From Pedobacter psychrodurus (GTDB taxonomy: Bacteria; Bacteroidota; Bacteroidia; Sphingobacteriales; Sphingobacteriaceae): a stretch of DNA of 64,000 nucleotides. This document shows positions 8,289-15,831 of the stretch, in pieces (the stretch's first letter is position 1; every line of letters starts with the position of its first letter). Made by a program: the position numbers and the translations under genes. The notes under the pieces were generated by a model, which was not told where the DNA came from, made no database searches, and was given only the letters and a program-made list of their open reading frames with translations. The stretch spans positions 62,001-126,000 of the forward strand of contig NZ_SJSO01000015.1 of NCBI RefSeq assembly GCF_004331735.1, given 5' to 3'.

Positions 8289-10715
8289 TTACGGTCTGTT
8301 CTTAAGCATCACAATTAACTTTAAGTTAAACTGCCTGCCTGTTAAATAATTTGGAATGGCGTACTGAACATTATCTACATCCTTTAGCCATAGATAAGAA
8401 ACCGTGTTGTCGATATTCAGCATATTAAAAACCTCGAAAAAGAGAATAACCGAACTAAAATTCTTGTCCAAAAACTTAGGTTTGTGCAGTGCGGCGTCAT
8501 CGAGGAAATCTTTAGAGAAACCGATATCTACACGCTTATACGATGGGATAAAAAACTTATCCAAATACCTTGGCGTTTGTGATGGGCCAATTGGTAGCCT
8601 TGAACCATAAAGCGCGTTTAAGTGCACTTTATAAGTTGGACTATTTAATAATCTATCTTGAAAAAATATAGAAAAATTTAAACGCTGATCGGTTGGCCTT
8701 TTTAAATAGCCAGGATAAATTGTAGTTCCATTCTGGACATAACTATCTCCGATAATATCTTCATTTGCATGCATTACCGACATTCTGAAATAGGAAACCA
8801 GATCTTTAACAAATTCACCCCCAATACTAAAATCGGCACCATAAGCATAACCGCGCGATACTTCATCGGCAAGGTATTTAATTCTCAGGTTATCTATTTT
8901 ATATGGAATCAATCGGTCAGAATATTTAAAATAAGCCTCCGAAGTAAATTTTAACCGCGTTCCGAAGGCATCGAAAGCATACTCATAGCCAAGAGAGGTA
9001 TTGTAAGAACTTTGCGCTTTTTGATCGATATTTAGCACGCCCGAAAAACCACGAATGGTTCTGTAAGAAGGCGGTTGTTTATAAACACCAGCAGAAAACC
9101 TTAAAATTTTATTGTTCGAGTTGGGCCTGTAAGCAATTAACATCCTCGGACTGATTAATAACTGTTTGCTTAAGGAACTGTATGTAGCGCGTACTCCCAA
9201 TTGCAGTTCTGCCGAATTTGAAAGTGAATAGCTATCCTGAATATAGGTACTGTAGTTTTTGATGTCGATATTATTCTGCACGTTAATCACATTTTGCAAA
9301 GTGATGTTTTTCGAATTGTTAGGTAAAATGAAGCCGGCAGAATCAGTGTAATTGTACTCGTTCAATTGGTCGTTAAATTTCGAATTGTCGAATTTTATCC
9401 CCCAGGAAAAAACATGGTTATTAAAATTCTGATCTATCTTAATTTCGGATGCAAAAATCTGTGTATTCAGGCTGTTCCGTCCATAGTTATAATAGCTACC
9501 AATGCCTCTGTTTTTATTGATTACACCAAAATTTTCACCAGAAAAAGTATTATCTACTTCATCGAATGTATAACTTCCATTAATATCGAAACGCTCCCTT
9601 TCGAGGGTGCTGAAGTAGCTGTTGATAAACTTGATGACCAAGTTTGGTTTAGGAGAATAAGTAGCGGTTATGGCACTACCTAAAGTTTGGTAATCATCAA
9701 TCTCTTGTCCGGTATAATCAACATTTAACCTTAGCGTTGTACTCAAAGTTCCAAACTGTGTTTCTCGATTGGTTGGCACCAATTTAAACTGACCGAGGTT
9801 AAAGCTCCCTAAAAAACTGATATTGAATTTTGGCGAAAAATCATATTGATACAGGAGTTGAGCATCAGCAAAATTAGGGTTATAACTCCCTTTTTCATCA
9901 TGTTTAATCAGTACACTCGAATTGTTTTTATAGCGTAAACTAGCTAGTAGGAAACTGTTTTTGAATATCTTTTTAGTCGTTAACGAAGTATTTAAAAGAC
10001 TAGTACTAAAGATAGTTTGATTACTGTCCGGTTTATCGTATTTGATGTCTAAGATCGATGAAAGTTTATCACCATATTTCGCTTCAAAGCCACCTGCAGA
10101 GAATTTTGCTTTACTCACCAGATCTGAATTGATAAAACTTAGTCCCTCCTGTTGTCCGTTGCGGATCAACACTGGTCGGTTAATTTCTACATCATTAATG
10201 TAAATTAGATTTTCATCAAAATTACCTCCTCTAACACTATACTGGGCACTTAATTCGTTATTTGTAGAAACACCTGGCAGCGTTTTGAGCATGGTTTCAA
10301 AATTGCCAGAAACCAAGGGTATTGATGAAACATCGGCAATATTAATAGTAGTAGTGTTACTTAACTGATTCTGTTTATTGGTAATGTTAACCTGCTCTAA
10401 CTCATTAATATTGGCAATTAAGTTTACCTGTTTAATAATCCTAGCACCTGAGCGCTCATTAAACTTTAAAATTTGAGGCTGGTAACCTAAAAGAGAATAT
10501 TTAACGCTAAAAGTTTTCGATTTTGAATAAATGGTATACACGCCAAATTCATCGGTTACGGTAGATTGTGCCTGACCTAAAACAATCACCGTTACCTGCG
10601 ATAATGGCAATTTCTCATCGCTGTAAACTATTCCCGAAACCCTAACTAACGGCTGAGCCACAGCAAAACCGCAACCAGAAATTAAAAGAAAAAGGATTAG
10701 CCGAAATTTGAGCAT
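8289..10715 (-). CDS. TonB-dependent outer membrane receptor with carboxypeptidase-like N-terminal domain
   Basis: Outer-membrane active-transport barrel of 808 residues. The signal peptide is MLKFRLILFLLISGCGFAVAQ. A carboxypeptidase-regulatory-like beta-sandwich follows (residues about 24-105, VRVSGIVYSDEKLPLSQVTV). The plug spans about 115-220 and contains SVRGGNFDENLIYINDVEINRP, then the 22-strand barrel to the C-terminal strand ending LKLIVMLKNRP. No SusD partner is adjacent, so it is not a SusCD pair. The ligand cannot be read from the sequence. It lies upstream of rpe on the same strand, separated by a repeat. Confidence 0.9.
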   Translation of the reverse strand: MLKFRLILFLLISGCGFAVAQPLVRVSGIVYSDEKLPLSQVTVIVLGQAQSTVTDEFGVYTIYSKSKTFSVKYSLLGYQPQILKFNERSGARIIKQVNLIANINELEQVNITNKQNQLSNTTTINIADVSSIPLVSGNFETMLKTLPGVSTNNELSAQYSVRGGNFDENLIYINDVEINRPVLIRNGQQEGLSFINSDLVSKAKFSAGGFEAKYGDKLSSILDIKYDKPDSNQTIFSTSLLNTSLTTKKIFKNSFLLASLRYKNNSSVLIKHDEKGSYNPNFADAQLLYQYDFSPKFNISFLGSFNLGQFKLVPTNRETQFGTLSTTLRLNVDYTGQEIDDYQTLGSAITATYSPKPNLVIKFINSYFSTLERERFDINGSYTFDEVDNTFSGENFGVINKNRGIGSYYNYGRNSLNTQIFASEIKIDQNFNNHVFSWGIKFDNSKFNDQLNEYNYTDSAGFILPNNSKNITLQNVINVQNNIDIKNYSTYIQDSYSLSNSAELQLGVRATYSSLSKQLLISPRMLIAYRPNSNNKILRFSAGVYKQPPSYRTIRGFSGVLNIDQKAQSSYNTSLGYEYAFDAFGTRLKFTSEAYFKYSDRLIPYKIDNLRIKYLADEVSRGYAYGADFSIGGEFVKDLVSYFRMSVMHANEDIIGDSYVQNGTTIYPGYLKRPTDQRLNFSIFFQDRLLNSPTYKVHLNALYGSRLPIGPSQTPRYLDKFFIPSYKRVDIGFSKDFLDDAALHKPKFLDKNFSSVILFFEVFNMLNIDNTVSYLWLKDVDNVQYAIPNYLTGRQFNLKLIVMLKNRP

Positions 10716-10735
10716 AGATTACGCGTAGAGATTTG

Positions 10736-10860
10736 GTTAAATTAGCCACAGATGCGCACAGATATTCTTCTTTTTCACAGAAGTATTGATTAGGTTAGAA
10801 TTTTGAATCGAAAATATTTGTCCAAAATTTGTGTCTATCCTTTTGATCTGTGGTTGAAAA
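10736..10860. repeat. CACAGAT-family repeat between the TonB receptor and rpe
   Basis: AGCCACAGATGCGCACAGAT on the left is answered by GATCTGTGGTTGAAA on the right, giving an imperfect inverted repeat of about 115 bases. Confidence 0.55.
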
Positions 10861-10863
10861 ATC

Positions 10864-11535
10864 TTAAACGTTTATGCTGGTGGCCGTCAAGCTTTTCATT
10901 TTGGAAATGGTTTCTGATGGATTATCCGTTGCAAAAATTGCATTTCCAGCTACAAAAGCATTGGCACCTGCCGATACTAATGTACCAATATTTCGTAAAC
11001 CAACGCCACCATCAACTTCGATAATTAAGTTTTCGTTTACACCTTTAATTAAGGCTTTTAAATCCTTTATTTTTTTGTAAGTATTATGGATGAACTGTTG
11101 CCCGCCAAAACCTGGATTAACCGACATAATTAGTACCAGATCAAGGTCTTCAATTACATCCTGTAACAAAGTTACCGGAGTATGTGGATTTAAAGCTACA
11201 CCCACTTTGCAGCCAGAAGCTTTAATTAGTTGAATAGTTCTGTGCAAATGCGTACAGGCTTCATAATGCACGGTGATTCGGTCTGCTCCTGCCTCCTTAA
11301 ATTCACCAATAAATTTATCAGGCTCAACAATCATTAAATGTACATCCAATGGTTTGGTAGCATGCTTTTTTACAGCAGCCATTATTGGAAATCCGAAAGA
11401 AATATTCGGCACAAAAACACCATCCATTACATCAACATGAAACCAATCGGCCTCACTTTGGTTAATCATTTCAATATCGCGTTGCAAGTTGCCAAAATCG
11501 GCAGAGAGTATGGATGGGGCAATAATGTATTTCAT
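10864..11535 (-). CDS. rpe: Ribulose-phosphate 3-epimerase
   Basis: Interconverts ribulose-5-phosphate and xylulose-5-phosphate in the pentose phosphate pathway. The 223-residue TIM barrel shows IAPSILSADFGNLQRDIE, the metal-site segment FHVDVMDGVFVPNISFG, and MSVNPGFGGQQFI, with phosphate-binding EVDGGVGLRNI near the C-terminus. Length is normal. Confidence 0.96.
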   Translation of the reverse strand: MKYIIAPSILSADFGNLQRDIEMINQSEADWFHVDVMDGVFVPNISFGFPIMAAVKKHATKPLDVHLMIVEPDKFIGEFKEAGADRITVHYEACTHLHRTIQLIKASGCKVGVALNPHTPVTLLQDVIEDLDLVLIMSVNPGFGGQQFIHNTYKKIKDLKALIKGVNENLIIEVDGGVGLRNIGTLVSAGANAFVAGNAIFATDNPSETISKMKSLTATSINV

Positions 11536-11606
11536 ATTTAAGTATTAATCCTTTCAATTATGCAAGTAAATCGCTATCATATAGTATCAGCAAAATCTAA
11601 AACGAT

Positions 11607-11672
11607 CGTCACCCTGAATTTATTTCAGGGTCTATCATGCAAGAAATATGCTGAAATAAATTCAGCATGACG
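11607..11672. repeat. CGTCA/TGACG hairpin element, subtype A
   Basis: Begins CGTCACCCTGAATTTATTTC and ends with GCTGAAATAAATTCAGCA then TGACG. Both arms are palindromic and complementary to each other. Near-identical to the element at 21,181. Confidence 0.85.
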
Positions 11673-11742
11673 CTACGATGCAAGTTACAAAAGAAGTGCG
11701 AAAGTTTTTAATTAGAAATACCGATGTTAATCTTTATATCAA

Positions 11743-11777
11743 CAAAAAAACCCTTCCAGTAAAACTGAAAGGGTTTC
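11743..11777 (-). terminator. Intrinsic terminator of pnp
   Basis: On the minus strand AACCCTTTCAGT and ACTGGAAGGGTT form a stem with one mismatch around a short loop, followed by seven T residues. Confidence 0.85.
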
Positions 11778-11790
11778 GAAGTATCTAAAA

Positions 11791-11813
11791 GTCCCCTTTA
11801 GGGAATTTAGGGG
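11791..11813. repeat. CCCCTTTAGGGG-type element abutting the pnp stop codon
   Basis: GTCCCCTTTAGGG then AATTTAGGGG. The same motif occurs at 14,509, 36,906 and, diverged, 35,608. Confidence 0.7.
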
Positions 11814-13949
11814 CTACGCTTGTGGCGCAGCTGGTTTTTCTGGTCTTGGCAATAAAACTTTACGAGAAAGTTTCATTTTACCTTGTTTATCGATGTCTAA
11901 TAGTTTAACCTCGATTTTATCACCTTCTTTTAATACACCGTCCATAGTTTCTAAACGTTCCCATGAAATTTCAGAGATGTGTAATAAACCATCTTTACCT
12001 GGCATAACCTCAACAAATGCACCAAATGGCATAATTGATTTTACTTTACCTTGGTAAACTTCACCTATTTCTGGTTTAGCAACGATGTTACGGATACGGG
12101 TAACCGCTGCATCAATTGCTGCTTTGTTATCTGCAAATACTTCTACAATACCTTTACCATCAACTTCTTCGATAGAAATTGAAGCTCCGGTTTCGCGTTG
12201 CATTTCCTGGATAATTTTACCTCCAGGGCCGATAATTGCACCGATAAATTCTTTATCAATAGTTAAAGAAACAATACGTGGTGCATGTGGTTTGTAATCT
12301 TCGTTAGGGCTGCCGATGGTTTTCTTCATCTCGTTTAAGATGTGTAAACGACCTTCTTTAGCTTGTAATAAAGCTTTAGTTAAAACTTCGTAAGATAAAC
12401 CATTGATTTTTAAATCCATCTGACAAGCAACAATACCATTTTCAGTACCAGTTACTTTAAAGTCCATATCACCCAAGTGATCTTCATCACCTAAAATATC
12501 AGAAAGGATTGCGTATTTACCAGTTTTCTCATCAGTAATTAAACCCATTGCAATACCAGAAACCGGCGATTTGATTTTAATACCCGCATCCATTAATGCT
12601 AGTGTACCTGCACAAACAGTTGCCATTGATGACGAACCATTGGATTCTAAAATATCGGAAACGATACGGATTGTATATGGATTTGCTTCACCTTGAGGCA
12701 ATACTTTCTTCAATGAACGTTGTGCTAAAGCACCGTGACCAATTTCGCGACGGCCAGCGCCTCTGTTAGGTCTAACCTCACCAGTTGAGAAACCAGGGAA
12801 ATTATAGTGCAATAAGAATTTATTATAGCCATTATAGAAAGCACCATCAATCATTTGCTCATCATCTTTGCTACCTAAAGTAACTGAAGTTAACGATTGT
12901 GTTTCACCACGTGTAAATACAGCCGAACCGTGAGCAGCAGGTAAATAACCAACTTCACTCCAGATTGGACGGATTTCTGTAGTCTTACGACCATCTAAAC
13001 GGATACCTTCATCTAACAATAAATTTCTAATGGCATCGTACTGAACATCATGGTAATAATGTTTAGCCATTGCTTTAGTTAAATCTGCAGTATCTTCTGG
13101 CATTGCTTCGAAGAATTCGTTAATGATCGCAGTAAAACCTTCTTTACGTACATCTTTATTGCCACCAGCTTTTGCTACAGCATAAACTTTATCGTAAGTA
13201 TCAGCATAAACTTTAGCTTTTAAATCAGCATCATGGTCTTCATGGTTGTATTCACGCTTAACGGTTTTGCCGGTAGCTTCAGTTAATTCAACCTGGATAG
13301 CACATTGAACTTTAATTGCATCATGCGCAAATTTTAAAGCTTCAACCATTTCATCTTCCTGAATTTCATCGCACTCCCCTTCAACCATACCTATATCATT
13401 AGCCGAACCAGCAACCATAAACTCTAAAGTTGCACGCTCTAATTCGCTAGCTTTCGGATTTATAATTAATTTACCATCGATTTTAGCAACACGTACTTCA
13501 GAAATTGGACCATTGAAAGGAATATCAGAAACTGATAATGCAGCAGATGCCGCTAAACCTGCCAAACAATCTGGCATGATATCTTTATCAGCAGAAATTA
13601 AAGAAATCATCACCTGCGTATCAGAGTGATAATCACTTGGGAACATTGGGCGTAAAGCTCTATCCACTAAACGAGAGATTAACACTTCGTAATCAGATAA
13701 TCTTGCCTCACGACGTAAAAAGCCTCCTGGAATACGGCCTGTAGCCGCATATTTTTCTTGATAATCAACCGATAATGGTAAAAAATCAGTGCCTGGTTTA
13801 GCACCAACAGTTGATACTACCGTTGCTAACAACATCGTATCGCCCATTTTTACTACAACCGAACCATCAGCTTGTTTAGCCAATTTACCAGTTTCAATTT
13901 CTACAATTCTGCCATCGCCCAAATCGAACGATTTTTTTATTACATTCAT
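11814..13949 (-). CDS. pnp: Polyribonucleotide nucleotidyltransferase (PNPase)
   Basis: Phosphorolytic 3'-to-5' exoribonuclease of mRNA decay. The 711 residues contain RNase PH domain 1 (FLPLSVDYQEKYAATGRIPGG), a helical linker, RNase PH domain 2 (GRREIGHGALAQRSL), a KH domain with the GxxG loop IIGPGGKI, and a C-terminal S1 domain (YQGKVKSIMPFGAFVEVMPG). A short proline/alanine tail ends the protein. Length is typical. It follows rpsO on the same strand, the conserved rpsO-pnp order, though a terminator separates them. Confidence 0.98.
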   Translation of the reverse strand: MNVIKKSFDLGDGRIVEIETGKLAKQADGSVVVKMGDTMLLATVVSTVGAKPGTDFLPLSVDYQEKYAATGRIPGGFLRREARLSDYEVLISRLVDRALRPMFPSDYHSDTQVMISLISADKDIMPDCLAGLAASAALSVSDIPFNGPISEVRVAKIDGKLIINPKASELERATLEFMVAGSANDIGMVEGECDEIQEDEMVEALKFAHDAIKVQCAIQVELTEATGKTVKREYNHEDHDADLKAKVYADTYDKVYAVAKAGGNKDVRKEGFTAIINEFFEAMPEDTADLTKAMAKHYYHDVQYDAIRNLLLDEGIRLDGRKTTEIRPIWSEVGYLPAAHGSAVFTRGETQSLTSVTLGSKDDEQMIDGAFYNGYNKFLLHYNFPGFSTGEVRPNRGAGRREIGHGALAQRSLKKVLPQGEANPYTIRIVSDILESNGSSSMATVCAGTLALMDAGIKIKSPVSGIAMGLITDEKTGKYAILSDILGDEDHLGDMDFKVTGTENGIVACQMDLKINGLSYEVLTKALLQAKEGRLHILNEMKKTIGSPNEDYKPHAPRIVSLTIDKEFIGAIIGPGGKIIQEMQRETGASISIEEVDGKGIVEVFADNKAAIDAAVTRIRNIVAKPEIGEVYQGKVKSIMPFGAFVEVMPGKDGLLHISEISWERLETMDGVLKEGDKIEVKLLDIDKQGKMKLSRKVLLPRPEKPAAPQA

Positions 13950-14081
13950 TTAATTAGAATTATGATGTGTTTTCCTCTTTCTACACACCGTTGTTTATAT
14001 ATGTTTTGTTTTTGCAAACGAAGATAGGATTAAAAAAGCCTATCTATAACAAATCCCGTCAAAAATAATTAACAGGAAATT

Positions 14082-14110
14082 AAAAAGCCACTCTCTAAAG
14101 AATGGCTTTA
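14082..14110 (-). terminator. Intrinsic terminator of rpsO
   Basis: Minus strand: AAGCCATTCT, loop TTAG, AGAGTGGCTT with one mismatch pair, followed by TTT. It sits between rpsO and pnp, so pnp is probably reached by readthrough or from its own promoter. Confidence 0.8.
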
Positions 14111-14125
14111 ATGATAAACTTGCGC

Positions 14126-14410
14126 TTATTTTTGTTTAATGATATCACGAAGCGATAAAGCTTTGATGATAGCACGATAGCGCTCAATATCTTTTTTGTA
14201 TAGGTAAGCCAAAATACCGCGGCGTTTACCTACCAATTTTTGAAGTGACAACTGAGTTGAAAAATCTTTACGGTTTTTCTTTAAGTGTTCTGTTAAGTGC
14301 GCAATACGGTATGTAAATAACGCTACTTGACCTTCTGCAGAACCAGTATTGGTTTCTACTTCTCCGTGTTGTTTAAAGATTACGGCTTTCTTTTCTGGAC
14401 TTAAATACAT
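14126..14410 (-). CDS. rpsO: 30S ribosomal protein S15
   Basis: Primary 16S rRNA-binding protein of the small subunit. The 94 residues carry the family core GSAEGQVALFTYRIAHLTEHLKKN, then KDFSTQLSLQKLVGKRRGILAYL. It is slightly longer than the 89-residue E. coli protein because of the N-terminal MYLSPEKKAVIF, usual in Bacteroidota. It is directly upstream of pnp. Confidence 0.98.
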   Translation of the reverse strand: MYLSPEKKAVIFKQHGEVETNTGSAEGQVALFTYRIAHLTEHLKKNRKDFSTQLSLQKLVGKRRGILAYLYKKDIERYRAIIKALSLRDIIKQK

Positions 14411-14508
14411 TCTTGAATAATATTAAAGCAATAAAAAATTAATTAATTATGGCGCAAAGGTAAGGCTATTTTTATTTATAAGCAAGTGTTATTAAATGAT
14501 AGTTAAAA

Positions 14509-14531
14509 GTCCCCTTTAGGGGATTTAGGGG
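14509..14531. repeat. CCCCTTTAGGGG-type element
   Basis: GTCCCCTTTAGGGG followed by ATTTAGGGG. It lies in the spacer between rpsO and the next minus-strand gene. The rest of this 276-base spacer holds a GTCAGTCTGAGCCTGTCGAA fragment of another common repeat and no gene. Confidence 0.7.
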
Positions 14532-14686
14532 TAAAGCAATGTTCAGTTTCAGGCGGTTACTACACTCCCGCCCTCGTTACAATCTTTTTGTGATTGTCAG
14601 TCTGAGCCTGTCGAAGACCTGCATCAAAAAGTATTTCCAATAACAAAAGCATTTCTGGGTTCTCTTTATCAAACGACATATGAAGC

Positions 14687-14890
14687 TTATACGTTTGGCT
14701 TACGGATGATAATACCTTTTCCTTGGGGAGATTTTAAAGGCTTGCCACCATTCATGGTAACTGAAATGTAGTTAAGTTGCAAAACACCAAAAAAGCGCTG
14801 CTCGGGCGAACGACTTAAATAAACATTTTCACGCTCTTCGACTATTGTTTCGCGTGGAATTGTAATATCAGATAAAGTTAGCTTTCCCAT
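14687..14890 (-). CDS. Small hypothetical protein, 67 aa
   Basis: The 67 residues (start MGKLTLSDITIPRETIVEE) have no signal peptide or membrane segment. The middle reads YLSRSPEQRFFGVLQLNYISV and the end is basic (PQGKGIIIRKPNV). Amino-acid composition and codon use look like a real cytoplasmic protein, and the frame is not antisense to another gene. I do not recognise a family. It is divergent from the thioesterase gene. Confidence 0.6.
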   Translation of the reverse strand: MGKLTLSDITIPRETIVEERENVYLSRSPEQRFFGVLQLNYISVTMNGGKPLKSPQGKGIIIRKPNV

Positions 14891-14978
14891 TTCATATCAA
14901 AAATACGATAAATTGCAACTAATACATAACATCATATTCACATTTAGCAAGTAATACTTTACATTCAGTCATTATTAA

Positions 14979-14986
14979 TACTTTTG
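14979..14986 (+). promoter_or_regulatory. Bacteroidota -7 promoter box for the thioesterase gene
   Basis: TACTTTTG matches TAnnTTTG exactly, 22 bases before the TTG start. An A-rich 13-base run fills the short leader. Confidence 0.6.
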
Positions 14987-15008
14987 CAAAAAAAAAAAAT
15001 ATTTACCC

Positions 15009-15428
15009 TTGGAAAAGAATCAATATAGCATTTTCGAAAGTGAATTGCGCGTACGGCCTGATGATATTGACATGTTTAACCATGTACATAACAGTAAATA
15101 CTTAGATTATGTATTGGCAGCCCGTTACGAGCAAATGGAAAAGTTCTATAACATGCCTTGGGAACATTTTACAAAACAAAGTTTGGGTTGGGTAGTAAGT
15201 CATGTTGATATCAATTTCAAACGTCCCCTGTTGATGAACGACTTAATGCTAATCAGAACAGGTATTTTAACCATGAACGATAAAGGCTGTGCTGTTCAGT
15301 TCGAAATAGTCAATCAAAAAACCGGTAAAATAGCATCAGATGGTATTTTTGATTATGTATTGATTGATCTCAATACAGGCCGTGGAACAAAGGTTTCAGA
15401 AGAAATGATTAAGGCATATAGTATTTAA
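15009..15428 (+). CDS. Acyl-CoA thioesterase, hotdog fold (4-hydroxybenzoyl-CoA thioesterase type)
   Basis: Cytoplasmic hydrolase of acyl-CoA thioesters. The 139 residues include the hotdog signature RVRPDDIDMFNHVHNSKYLDYV, in which the Asp of DMFNHVHN is the usual catalytic acid in the YbgC/4HBT group, followed by DINFKRPLLMNDLMLIRTGI. The start is read as TTG, because the next ATG lies inside the conserved signature. A strict promoter box lies just upstream, supporting this short leader. Substrate unknown. Confidence 0.85.
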   Translation: MEKNQYSIFESELRVRPDDIDMFNHVHNSKYLDYVLAARYEQMEKFYNMPWEHFTKQSLGWVVSHVDINFKRPLLMNDLMLIRTGILTMNDKGCAVQFEIVNQKTGKIASDGIFDYVLIDLNTGRGTKVSEEMIKAYSI

Positions 15429-15430
15429 TA

Positions 15431-15610
15431 TTGATTACACAGATTAATGAGGTTACAGAGATTTTAGTTTCGTCCTCATGTTATCCTAATTAAATTGTGA
15501 CTAAATATAATTAAAGACATCCAATCAAAATTTCCATGCGCTCTGTGTTTCCGTGGCAAGAAAAACTCATAAATTTAACCTAAATCGTCTGTGAGACACA
15601 GACCATGGAT
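15431..15610. repeat. CACAGAT-family repeat cluster upstream of the MATE promoter
   Basis: Words such as ATTACACAGATTAATGAGG, CTCTGTGTTTCCGTGGC and CTGTGAGACACAGACC recur in both orientations. No gene is visible. Confidence 0.5.
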
Positions 15611-15654
15611 CAGTGGAAAAAAATCCATCAATCAATAATAATTGGTCATCAAAA

Positions 15655-15684
15655 TTTGACAATTCAAAATTTTATTTATATTTG
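15655..15684 (+). promoter_or_regulatory. Bacteroidota promoter for the leader peptide and MATE gene
   Basis: TTTG at 15655-15658 and TATATTTG at 15677-15684, spaced 18 bases, match the -33/-7 consensus. The predicted transcription start near 15690 gives a leader of about 140 bases before the MATE gene. Confidence 0.65.
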
Positions 15685-15706
15685 CGTCATCAAAAAGGCC
15701 AGAACA

Positions 15707-15739
15707 ATGATAGTATCTGCAATCCGTTTGAGGTTCTAA
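15707..15739 (+). CDS. Possible leader peptide MIVSAIRLRF
   Basis: A 10-codon frame (ATG to TAA) begins about 17 bases after the predicted transcription start and ends 92 bases before the MATE start. Downstream are small potential hairpins: GGTT/AACC, GAGG/CCTC, and TACGC/GCGTA at 15779-15794. A short peptide ahead of a drug exporter suggests attenuation by stalled ribosomes, as known for other antibiotic-resistance leaders. A chance frame cannot be excluded. Confidence 0.4.
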   Translation: MIVSAIRLRF

Positions 15740-15831
15740 ATAACCGAGGATTCCCTCCCATTTCAATTTTTAGATATGTACGCTGAAAGGCGTATAATTG
15801 ATTTATACATTACACCTTACTTTATTATTAT

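Noticed and set aside
8140..8349. Frame overlapping the end of the HEIGH protease and the TonB receptor 3' end
   Set aside because: It runs over the protease 3' end in another frame, the terminator and the opposite gene, and its product has no coherent domain.
8289..10715. SusC of a polysaccharide utilisation locus
   Set aside because: No SusD-like gene or glycoside hydrolase lies next to it.
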